From Agrobacterium genomosp. 13 str. CFBP 6927 (GTDB lineage Bacteria > Pseudomonadota > Alphaproteobacteria > Rhizobiales > Rhizobiaceae), in NCBI GenBank assembly GCA_900012615.1, contig LT009757.1:380044-444043 (forward strand): a stretch of 64,000 nucleotides of DNA, written 5' to 3'. The notes beneath the pieces were generated by a model, which was given only the letters and a program-made list of their open reading frames with translations, was not told the origin of the DNA and did not search any database. Below, piece after piece: positions 8,653 through 16,154 of the stretch (position 1 is its first letter; each line of letters begins with the position of its first letter). The position numbers and the translations under genes were made by a program.

Positions 8653-8707
8653 AAATCCCATTTAAGATGAGAGGGATTTCGAAAGCTGCTCCGAGCTTTT
8701 TCGGAGG
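8653..8707 (+). promoter_or_regulatory. Structured mRNA leader that can hide the ribosome-binding site
   Basis: Three stems are visible just before the ATG at 8716. Stem A pairs AAATCCC (8653-8659) with GGGATTT (8673-8679). Stem B pairs AAAGCT (8682-8687) with AGCTTT (8694-8699) and leaves CTCC in its loop. Stem C pairs CTCCGA (8689-8694) with TCGGAG (8701-8706) and buries the Shine-Dalgarno GGAGG (8703-8707). B and C share bases 8689-8694 and cannot coexist, the layout of a translational switch. What would flip it (temperature, a small RNA, an RNA-binding protein such as an RsmA homologue) is not shown. Confidence 0.55.
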
Positions 8708-8715
8708 AAATAGAA

Positions 8716-9681
8716 ATGGGTTATGATCCAAAGTCATCCGGCAGCGACGACGACATCACCAAGATCGGCGCGCTTTCCGATGGTTTCGCCAACACCTCGA
8801 CCAATGACGCCAAGGTGGAAGACAGCAACGTCGGCACCGCAAACGGTGAAAACCGCAATAACGACAACAGCGACAACAGCACCAATGTGGATGTTGACGC
8901 CAAGATCGATGTTGACGCCAATAACGGTGACAATCGCGACAACGACTATGACTGGAGCTATGACAGCAAGTCCTATAGCGACAACGACACGACCACCAAG
9001 ACAAGCACCGAAACCAACACTGATATCAAGGTCGACTACGACTGGAGCTATGAAAGCAAGTCGTACAGCGACAACGATACCAATGTGAAGACGATCACGG
9101 ATACGGACACCAAAACGTCCAACTATTCCGACAACGACACCTCCACCAAGACCACAACGACCTCCGACAGCTTCAACTCCGCAGACAGTTTCTACAAGTC
9201 GGATGACGACTTCGGCAACATCACGGGCGTCAAGGATGTCGGCAATCTCGGCATCGCCGGCGGAGACCTCACCTTCAACCTGGGTGATGACTTCTCCTTC
9301 ACACTCGATGTCGACAATATCCTCAACAACTCGCTCGGCGGAGACGGCAACGACACCGGCTTCAGCATGGTGCAGGCCAACCACCTGGCGGACCAGGATC
9401 AGGCCTACGACATCAAGATGCAGAATGGCGGTGCGGAAAACCACCTGAGCGCCAATGCCGGTGACGCCTATGGCGCCGAAGGCATCGACGGCAAGGGATG
9501 GGACCTCAAGGCCGGCGACGATGCCGCAGGGACCAGCACGGCAGATGCATCGGCAATCCTTGCAAATTCCGGCTTCCATCTGGAACTGGTGCAGGGCGCC
9601 AACATGCTCTCCAATGCCGTTGACGTCACGATCACAGGCGGTAACTCGCATGTATCCGATGTCGGTGAGGATCACTCCTGA
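8716..9681 (+). CDS. Asp/Asn/Ser/Thr-rich repeat protein, candidate type I secretion cargo
   Basis: A 321-residue, strongly acidic, Cys-free protein with no signal peptide. Residues 40-160 are low complexity; DYDWSY[DE]SKSYSDNDT occurs at 77 and again at 107 (30-residue period), with a shortened third YSDNDT near 137. The C-terminal half looks more folded and contains a single RTX-like GGDGND (208-213) but no tandem nonapeptide array. It ends in a hydrophobic/acidic tail (VDVTITGGN, then VSDVGEDHS), reminiscent of an uncleaved C-terminal type I signal. It is first in a four-gene run with a second candidate cargo, exporter and adaptor. A calcium-binding, extended matrix or adhesin-like protein is a reasonable guess; no family recognised. 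Confidence 0.75.
   Translation: MGYDPKSSGSDDDITKIGALSDGFANTSTNDAKVEDSNVGTANGENRNNDNSDNSTNVDVDAKIDVDANNGDNRDNDYDWSYDSKSYSDNDTTTKTSTETNTDIKVDYDWSYESKSYSDNDTNVKTITDTDTKTSNYSDNDTSTKTTTTSDSFNSADSFYKSDDDFGNITGVKDVGNLGIAGGDLTFNLGDDFSFTLDVDNILNNSLGGDGNDTGFSMVQANHLADQDQAYDIKMQNGGAENHLSANAGDAYGAEGIDGKGWDLKAGDDAAGTSTADASAILANSGFHLELVQGANMLSNAVDVTITGGNSHVSDVGEDHS
8944..9143 (+). repeat. In-gene tandem repeat, 90-base period
   Basis: Two copies of a 90-base unit begin at about 8944 and 9034 and encode the motif DYDWSY[DE]SKSYSDNDT followed by Thr/Asp-rich spacer. A partial third copy encodes YSDNDTSTK near 9124. Synonymous differences between copies (AGC TAT GAC versus AGC TAT GAA, TAT AGC versus TAC AGC) show the repeat is not a very recent duplication. 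Confidence 0.8.
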
Positions 9682-9704
9682 TACCCACCTCTTGACGAAA
9701 AGAG

Positions 9705-9728
9705 CTGCACCGGCATCCGCCGGTGCAG
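9705..9728 (+). other. Intercistronic hairpin between the two cargo genes
   Basis: A perfect 9-bp stem, CTGCACCGG (9705-9713) with CCGGTGCAG (9720-9728), loop of 6. There is no U-tract, so partial termination or protection of the upstream message from 3' decay are both possible. It would make the first cargo more abundant than the downstream exporter. Confidence 0.6.
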
Positions 9729-9830
9729 TTCGCGGTTGAAGGACCGGTTTGCGTGAAAACGAAGCACCGCCTTTGAGACGTGTGCCGTCCGCACCCCTGG
9801 CCCTGCCGCGATGATCGGGGAGGACCTCCA

Positions 9831-11852
9831 ATGCATATCGACAAGATTTCCGACATGATTGCGCATTTCATCGGCCTTTTCGATACGGTGATCGAGGATG
9901 CGCGTCTGAGAGCCAACTATAGCGAGGGCCCGGCGCATTCCGATGCGGATCGCCTGCCGGATGATGAGGCAGCAAAGCTGCTCGACAAGAACTACGACGT
10001 TGCCCTCGACGACTACGACCCCGGTGTCAAATATCGTGCCGGCTATTATGATTTCGATTACATACGGCCGCATTTCGCCCGCGCTGTCGAATACGACATG
10101 CAGCAGCTTGCAAATGTCGTCCCGGCCGATATTTCCGGCGCTAATTTCCGCTTTCCCGGCCGCCTCTCCTTCGAGGAAGAACGCGAACTGATGGTCCATA
10201 CCGGACCCGGCTCGGTGATAGGCCATGTTACACAGGTCAATATTCTTCAGGACGACGACTATCTGAACATGACGGACGGCCCGAATGTGGCGCGCGACAC
10301 GACCTTCGTGACGGAGCGCACCGTCGAGTTCTACAATGAAGCGTCGGTCTTCACGCCTTTCTCCACCTTCCAGCGCACCGACAACTACGATGCGTTGCAG
10401 GCGCTTGCCAAATCCGCTCATGACTACATCGAACATGCCCGTGACAATGATGTCACGTCGCTCGGTACCGGCGCGGACCAGAATTTCGTTCTGGCCGGCA
10501 ACGATATCAACGGACTTTACATCAATGGCTCCATAGCCAGCGAAAAGCCAGCGCTTGATGACTTCATGCCGGATCGCGGCATTGCCAAACCGCAGGAAGA
10601 GCCGGAAAAGAGCGATGTTTCGCTGCATGAGGACAGCCCCGCAGGCAATAGCCTCGATATTGCCGCTGGCGCCAATGTCGTGGCCAACATCGCCACGCTG
10701 GTTAATACCGGCGTCATGACCTCCGTTACTGCCGTCATGGGTGACTATCACCAGATCGACGCCATTACCCAAGCCTATATCTATAGCGATCGGGACGATA
10801 TTTCTTCCGTCTTCACCCATTCCGAAGATCAGGCCGCAACGGCCGCATACAACATCGCCAGCTTCGAGCGCAGCATCTATCCCGGCGCGGAAAATGCCGC
10901 AGCGGACAGCCACGAGACGGGTGAAACGCCGATATTCCCCACCGCCTGGCGCGTCAGCGTGTTGGAGGGGGATGTTTCCTTCGTACACTGGATCGAGCAA
11001 TACCAATTCATCAGCGACAATGACACGATGACGATTACCACCTCGGGTGCGACCGTCAGCCTGCTGACGGGTGGCAACGCCGCACTCAACATCGCCAATT
11101 TCCTCGGCATCGGCATGCAGTACGATCTGATCATCGTCGGCGGCAATGTCCTCGACATGAATCTCATCAGCCAGATTGCCGTGCTTTACGACAATGACTG
11201 GGCCCGCGCCAATCCTGACGCGCCTGGTGGCGCCACCATTCAATCCGGCAACAACCTTCTCTGGAACGACGCCAGCATTCACAATGTCGGCAGCAATGAC
11301 CGTTTCGAGACCATGCCTGATTACATGAACCAGACGGTGAACGCGATCAATGAGCGCGACCCGAACATGCCGGATGCACTTGCCCACGACGTCAATTTTG
11401 CCGGCTATCAGGGACTGAACGTCCTTTATATTACCGGCAACCTTTATGACGTCAGCATCATCAAACAGGTGAGCGTGCTGGGCGATTCCGACGACGTGAC
11501 GCAGGCCGCCGCCAAGGTTCTCGAAAACAATGAGAACGCCACCGTCAATATCGATACCGGCAGCAACGCCGTCGTCAACATTGCACAGATCGTCGATTAC
11601 GACAGCTTCGGTTCGACCACCTATGTCGCCGGCGGCGTTTATTCAGACGCCATTCTGATACAGGGCGGCATCATCGAAGATGATACGTCGCAGCCGGCGC
11701 AGCACGGCCAGCTGGCAAATGAGGTCATCGCCTTTCTTCACGACGACCCCGCCACCATCGAAAACGAATCCGACGGCGTCATCAATGCCGGCCACGACCT
11801 GTCATGGTCAAACGCCCATTCGGCCGACGTCATGCAAGCGGTCACTGCATAG
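9831..11852 (+). CDS. Large repeat-containing protein, candidate type I secretion cargo
   Basis: A 673-residue acidic, Cys-free protein without signal peptide. Two short motifs recur: GxNxxxNIA (AGANVVANIA, GGNAALNIA, GSNAVVNIA) and a hydrophobic block with Asp pairs (NVLDMNLISQIAVLYDNDW, NLYDVSIIKQVSVLGDSDD, and a related SVIGHVTQVNILQDDDY). The alternation suggests a beta-solenoid or stacked beta-sheet fold. There is no GGxGxDxUx array, so it is not a classical RTX protein. I use ATG 9831, since GGGGAGG sits 7 bases before it; an upstream ATG at 9780 lacks a site. It lies directly before the exporter genes, which is the main reason to call it cargo. No named family recognised. Confidence 0.75.
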   Translation: MHIDKISDMIAHFIGLFDTVIEDARLRANYSEGPAHSDADRLPDDEAAKLLDKNYDVALDDYDPGVKYRAGYYDFDYIRPHFARAVEYDMQQLANVVPADISGANFRFPGRLSFEEERELMVHTGPGSVIGHVTQVNILQDDDYLNMTDGPNVARDTTFVTERTVEFYNEASVFTPFSTFQRTDNYDALQALAKSAHDYIEHARDNDVTSLGTGADQNFVLAGNDINGLYINGSIASEKPALDDFMPDRGIAKPQEEPEKSDVSLHEDSPAGNSLDIAAGANVVANIATLVNTGVMTSVTAVMGDYHQIDAITQAYIYSDRDDISSVFTHSEDQAATAAYNIASFERSIYPGAENAAADSHETGETPIFPTAWRVSVLEGDVSFVHWIEQYQFISDNDTMTITTSGATVSLLTGGNAALNIANFLGIGMQYDLIIVGGNVLDMNLISQIAVLYDNDWARANPDAPGGATIQSGNNLLWNDASIHNVGSNDRFETMPDYMNQTVNAINERDPNMPDALAHDVNFAGYQGLNVLYITGNLYDVSIIKQVSVLGDSDDVTQAAAKVLENNENATVNIDTGSNAVVNIAQIVDYDSFGSTTYVAGGVYSDAILIQGGIIEDDTSQPAQHGQLANEVIAFLHDDPATIENESDGVINAGHDLSWSNAHSADVMQAVTA

Positions 11853-11940
11853 GTTTGGCAAGCGGGGCGGGAAAACCGCACAACAATACGCCCCGCCCGA
11901 ACCGCAAACACCGCAAGATCACCGAGGGGACCGATAAAAA

Positions 11941-14142
11941 ATGGATCATATTTCAAGAAAAACCATTGCCGACGGGCGCTCGCTGGATTTGCCTCTGGAT
12001 CAGGATGCGGAAGACAGCAAGCTAACCGACGCCTGCATTTCGGCCATCAACGAAGCCGTTGAGAACCTTCGCCAATTATCCGGCGCAGAACAGGCGAAAA
12101 ACCCATCGACCTCCCAGAACACAGCGCCCACGCACCCCCCTTCACAACCGCTGGCCCAAATGGAGCAACCGGCGCAATTGCGCGACGTTCCACCGGAGAG
12201 ACCAGCGCCGCAACAGCCCCCACAGCCAACCTCCCCTATTGAACCCCAGGCCAAGGTCGACAATAGCGACCTGCCTTTCGTCAAGACGATCGACAATAAT
12301 GACGGTCCGATCCGCGAAAACGAGCGCCGGCCCGTGACGGGCGGTGGCGGCAACGGCAAGGAGCCGACGGACAATGGCGGCGGCGGTGGTGGCGGAGGCG
12401 GAAGCCAGAGCGGCTTCCACAAGCGCAGCGAGCCAATCAACTTCGCGGCAAGTCTTGCCAAGGGTATCGCCGCGGTTCGCCGCAACATGGTGGTGGTGAT
12501 GCTGTTTACCGTTGCCATCAACATCCTGCTGCTTGCGATCCCGCTTTATCTTTTCCAGATCTCGGACCGGGTGCTGACCAGCCGCTCGATGGATACGCTG
12601 GTGATGCTGACGGTAGCCGTCCTCGGCGCGGTTCTGCTGCAGGCCTTCATGGACGCGATCCGCCGCTTCATCCTGATGCGCACCGCCGTCGAACTTGAGG
12701 TACAGCTTGGGGCGCCGATCCTGTCCGCCGCCGCCCGCGCCTCCCTGCATGGCAGCGGCAAGGACTACCAGATCCTGCAGGATCTGCAGCAACTGCGCTC
12801 CTTCCTGACATCGGGAACCTTGATCGCCTTCCTCGATGCGCCGCTCATGCCGCTCTTCATCGTGGTGGTCTATCTTGTGCATCCACATCTCGGCATCATC
12901 ATCATGGTCTGCTGCGCGGTCCTGTTCATCATCGCCTGGCTGAACCAGCGTTTCACCGCCAGACAATTTGCAGAAGCTTCCGGTTATCTGAGCCGCGCCA
13001 ATTTCCATCTCGATTCCATGTCGCGCAATTCACAGATCATCAATGCGCTGGCGATGATCCCCGAAGCGGTGAAGATGTGGGGCCGTGAAACGGCGGGATC
13101 GCTGAAGTCGCATGTGGCGGCACAGGATCGCAACATCATGTTCTCCGGCGTCTCCAAGGCCGCCCGCATGATCACCCAGGTAGCGCTTCTGGGCTGGGGT
13201 GCCCATCTGTCGCTCTCCGGCGAGTTGACCGGCGGCATGGTGATTGCAGCCTCGATCATTTCCGGCCGTGCGCTGGCGCCCATCGAAGGCGCGATCGAAG
13301 GCTGGCACCAGTTCAACAAATCCGCCGCTTCCTACGGCCGCATCAAGCAGCTTCTGATCAGTTCGCCGCTGAACTTTCCTCGTCTGCGCCTGCCCAACCC
13401 GGAAGGACGCCTCGATGTGGAACGCATCCTCTTCGTGCCGCCGCCGCAGAAGAAGGTGATCCTGAACGGCATTTCCTTTTCGCTGAAAAAGGGGGAATCG
13501 CTCGCCATCATCGGTAATTCCGGCTCCGGCAAGACAACGCTTGGCAAGATGCTGGTCGGCTCCATCCTGCCCACGTCAGGCAATGTCCGCCTCGACCTCA
13601 TGGACCTGCGCAACTGGGACCAGCGGCAATTCGGTGAAAGCATCGGTTATCTGCCGCAGGACGTGCAGCTTTTCCCCGGCACCATCAAGGCCAATATCTG
13701 CCGCATGCGCGACGATATCGAGGACCGGCAGATTTATGAGGCAGCGGTGCTGGCAGATGTGCACGAGCTGATCGCGGGCTTTCCACAGGGTTATGAAACC
13801 GTGGTCGCCGCCGATGGCGCACCGCTTTCCGGTGGCCAGAAACAGCGCATCGCACTTGCCCGCGCCTTCTTCGGCGATCCCAAATTCGTGGTGCTGGACG
13901 AACCCAACTCAAATCTCGACACACAGGGCGAACAGGCGCTGGCCAAGGCGCTGCTGCACGCCAAGAAACAGGGCATCACCACCGTCACCATCACCCAGCG
14001 GCCGGCGCTTTTGCAATGCGTCGACAAGATCATGGTGCTGAAAGACGGATCGGTCGCCATGTTCGGCGAAAGAATGGATGTGCTGAAAGCACTGTCCGGC
14101 AATGGCCGCCCGAGCAGCCAGTCCCCGCAGATCGAGGGTTGA
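11941..14142 (+). CDS. Type I secretion ABC exporter (PrtD-like) with long N-terminal extension
   Basis: A 733-residue fused membrane/ATPase subunit that would drive one-step export of cargo across both membranes. Residues 1-180 are hydrophilic, Pro/Gln-rich from 60 to 105 and contain nine consecutive Gly near 146-154. The membrane domain follows (first helix about 183-202), then the ATPase with Walker A GNSGSGKTT (about 524), signature LSGGQKQR (about 629) and Walker B FVVLDEP (about 649). Typical PrtD exporters are near 570-600 residues, so the extension is extra. No C39 peptidase is present, so cargo is probably not leader-cleaved. It lies 88 bases after the second cargo gene and 8 bases before the HlyD gene. 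Confidence 0.93.
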   Translation: MDHISRKTIADGRSLDLPLDQDAEDSKLTDACISAINEAVENLRQLSGAEQAKNPSTSQNTAPTHPPSQPLAQMEQPAQLRDVPPERPAPQQPPQPTSPIEPQAKVDNSDLPFVKTIDNNDGPIRENERRPVTGGGGNGKEPTDNGGGGGGGGGSQSGFHKRSEPINFAASLAKGIAAVRRNMVVVMLFTVAINILLLAIPLYLFQISDRVLTSRSMDTLVMLTVAVLGAVLLQAFMDAIRRFILMRTAVELEVQLGAPILSAAARASLHGSGKDYQILQDLQQLRSFLTSGTLIAFLDAPLMPLFIVVVYLVHPHLGIIIMVCCAVLFIIAWLNQRFTARQFAEASGYLSRANFHLDSMSRNSQIINALAMIPEAVKMWGRETAGSLKSHVAAQDRNIMFSGVSKAARMITQVALLGWGAHLSLSGELTGGMVIAASIISGRALAPIEGAIEGWHQFNKSAASYGRIKQLLISSPLNFPRLRLPNPEGRLDVERILFVPPPQKKVILNGISFSLKKGESLAIIGNSGSGKTTLGKMLVGSILPTSGNVRLDLMDLRNWDQRQFGESIGYLPQDVQLFPGTIKANICRMRDDIEDRQIYEAAVLADVHELIAGFPQGYETVVAADGAPLSGGQKQRIALARAFFGDPKFVVLDEPNSNLDTQGEQALAKALLHAKKQGITTVTITQRPALLQCVDKIMVLKDGSVAMFGERMDVLKALSGNGRPSSQSPQIEG

Positions 14143-14150
14143 GGATCGTC

Positions 14151-15509
14151 ATGTTCAAGAAGAAAAATGCCATTGTCGAAGTCAAACCCCAGGGCCAGCT
14201 CGAATGGTACAGTGAAGTACCGCGCTCCATTCGTCTGCACAGCTCCATCGGTCTTGCCGTGCTGCTTGCCTCTTTCGGCGGCTTCGGATTCTGGGCCGGC
14301 ACCGCACCGCTCTCCTCGGCCATTATCGCCCAGGGCAGCTTCGTCGCCACCGGCAACAATAAGGTCGTCCAGCATCTGGAAGGCGGCATCATCAAGGAAA
14401 TGATGGTCAGCGAGGGCGATACCGTCAAGGAAGGCGACGTTCTTCTGACGCTCGACAAGACAACGGCACTTGCCAATGAGCGCATGTTGCAGCTGCGGCG
14501 GCTTCGCCTCGAAACCATTGTGGTGCGCCTGCGCGCCGAGGCACAGGGCGAAAAGAACTTCAAAGTGCCTGACATCGTCATGAAGGAAGCCGGTGATCCC
14601 GATATCAACGCGATCATCCAGAGCCAAAACATCGTATTCCACAGCAAGCTCATCAAGCTTGAGGAACAGCTGAACCTGATCGACAAGAACATCCGGTCGC
14701 TGGAGTTCCGCTATGCGGGTTATGACGGTCAAAAACAGTCTTTCGACCGGCAGTTGGCGCTTCTGACACAGGAACGCGATTCCAAGGAAAAGCTGGCCAA
14801 GGACGGCGTTATCCGCAAAACGGACATGCTAGCGCTGGAGCGTGCCATCGCCGACGCCATGGGTGACATCGCCCGCCTGAGCGGCGAGATGAACCAGAGC
14901 GAAGCGGAAATCGCCAAGTTCAAGCAGGAAGCGGTCATCGCCGTCAATGCCAACAAGCAGGCCGCGCTCGATGCGCTTGAAACCGCGGAATCAGATCTCG
15001 ACAGTGTGCGCGAACAGGTTCGCGGTGCCGCCGAAGTGCTGGAACGCACCGTCATCCGCTCACCCGTCAATGGCACCGTCGTGCGGTCCTATTACCATAC
15101 GCCGGGTGGCGTCATCACCACCGGCAAGCCGATCATGGAAATCCTGCCCGCCCATGTGCCGCTGATCCTCGAAGCGCAGGTTCTTAGAACCTCCATCGAC
15201 CAGCTGCACGAAGGCCAGACCGCCGCGATCCGCCTGTCGGCATTGAACCGTCGCACCACACCGGTCCTCAATGGCAAGGTCTTTTATGTTTCCGCCGACA
15301 GCATTGAGGAAAATGCCGGCCTGCAGGTCAAGGACGTCTATATCGTGCGCGTGCAGGTTCCCGACGAGGAGATCGCCAAGGTCCATAATTTCCACCCCGT
15401 TCCCGGCATGCCGGCCGATGTTCTGATCCAGACTTCGGAACGCACCTTCTTCGAATATCTGACCAAGCCCATATCGGACAGCATGTCACGCGCCTTCAAG
15501 GAAAGATGA
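14151..15509 (+). CDS. Type I secretion periplasmic adaptor (HlyD/PrtE-like)
   Basis: A 452-residue membrane-fusion protein linking the ABC exporter to an outer-membrane TolC-like channel. It has a short cytoplasmic N-terminus, one membrane helix (about residues 40-62, GLAVLLASFGGFGFW), a lipoyl half-motif (QGSFVATGNNKVVQHLEGG), a long alpha-helical hairpin in the middle and the second lipoyl half (VIRSPVNGTVV). The C-terminal beta-barrel includes PGMPADVLIQTSERTFFEYLTKP, typical of the family. Start ATG 14151 is 8 bases after the exporter stop. No TolC gene is in the window, so a shared channel encoded elsewhere is expected. Confidence 0.93.
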   Translation: MFKKKNAIVEVKPQGQLEWYSEVPRSIRLHSSIGLAVLLASFGGFGFWAGTAPLSSAIIAQGSFVATGNNKVVQHLEGGIIKEMMVSEGDTVKEGDVLLTLDKTTALANERMLQLRRLRLETIVVRLRAEAQGEKNFKVPDIVMKEAGDPDINAIIQSQNIVFHSKLIKLEEQLNLIDKNIRSLEFRYAGYDGQKQSFDRQLALLTQERDSKEKLAKDGVIRKTDMLALERAIADAMGDIARLSGEMNQSEAEIAKFKQEAVIAVNANKQAALDALETAESDLDSVREQVRGAAEVLERTVIRSPVNGTVVRSYYHTPGGVITTGKPIMEILPAHVPLILEAQVLRTSIDQLHEGQTAAIRLSALNRRTTPVLNGKVFYVSADSIEENAGLQVKDVYIVRVQVPDEEIAKVHNFHPVPGMPADVLIQTSERTFFEYLTKPISDSMSRAFKER

Positions 15510-15594
15510 AGAAATATCAGTAACCTACACTGTCTTTTCCGCAGCGATCAGCATATAATATCCGAATATATTTCGTCGGGGCGGGAGAAGCGAC

Positions 15595-16089
15595 ATGGCG
15601 GCGATGTCGGATGTATTGCTGCTGGTCGGCAGGCTGAATTACGTGTGGACCAACACTGAAAGCCTGATGATCTATCTGATCGTTCATCTCCTGAAAGTGG
15701 AGAAGGAAGCGGCTATCGTGGTGTTTCTGACGCTCAACACCACGCGGGCGCGTATGGACCTCATCGAGCGCCTCGCAAAACTGCCGTCCACGGAGGCGAA
15801 GGACCGCAAGACCATTCTCTCCATCATGGCGCGGCTGAAAAAAGAAGCGAAAACGCGCAACAAATACAATCATTGCATCTATTCCTTCGACGACAAGGGC
15901 GAAATCGCCAGCACCCAGCTGATGCGGCTGGTGGAAGACGACAGCAAGGTTCGCTACGGCAAGGTCGAACGTATGGACGAGAAGGAAATAGAGCACCTCG
16001 AAAAGTCGATCGCGGATATTGTCGAGGTCAGCAAGGATATTTGGAGCTTCATCCACGCCAGCCCGCACGTTTCGGCGGATTATCTTTAG
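15595..16089 (+). CDS. Conserved-looking hypothetical protein next to the secretion/exo genes
   Basis: A 164-residue soluble, highly charged protein with no signal peptide or membrane segment. Helix-rich composition with many Lys/Glu (KVEKEAA, RMDLIERLAKL, ERMDEKEIEHLEKSIADIVEV) suggests an all-alpha fold, perhaps with a C-terminal coiled coil at 125-150. The ATG follows GGGAGA by 6 bases. It lies 85 bases after the HlyD-like gene and converges with the exoQ-like gene. No family recognised. A cytoplasmic accessory role in matrix production is possible from position only. Confidence 0.65.
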   Translation: MAAMSDVLLLVGRLNYVWTNTESLMIYLIVHLLKVEKEAAIVVFLTLNTTRARMDLIERLAKLPSTEAKDRKTILSIMARLKKEAKTRNKYNHCIYSFDDKGEIASTQLMRLVEDDSKVRYGKVERMDEKEIEHLEKSIADIVEVSKDIWSFIHASPHVSADYL

Positions 16090-16154
16090 AAGTATCTCTC
16101 CTGCGTCATCCTAGCCTTGATCGACGCGCATCCGCGCGGCGAAGACGAGTTCTT

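Larger units (their letters stand above)
7810..8715. promoter_or_regulatory. Long intergenic region between the LuxR-type regulator and the secretion locus
   Basis: About 900 bases with no gene I can support. From left to right: the AT-rich promoter area of the regulator with the dyad around ATTACCCGTTA (7927-7944) and a second TTACAATTGA word (7998-8007); a perfect 12-bp palindrome TGGCGATCGCCA (8228-8239); a GCCCG/CGGGC hairpin (8561-8574); and the structured leader of the first cargo gene (8653-8707). Short open frames here lack convincing ribosome sites or codon character. Confidence 0.5.

Noticed and set aside
9672..11387. 571-residue open frame on the minus strand
   Set aside because: Antisense to the second cargo gene, no ribosome site, Ile/Val/Asp composition mirrors the other strand. 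The same holds for the 365-residue minus frame at 8734-9831.
8716..11852. Classical RTX toxin or adhesin
   Set aside because: Only one isolated GGDGND is present and no tandem nonapeptides; I therefore call the proteins non-RTX cargo candidates.
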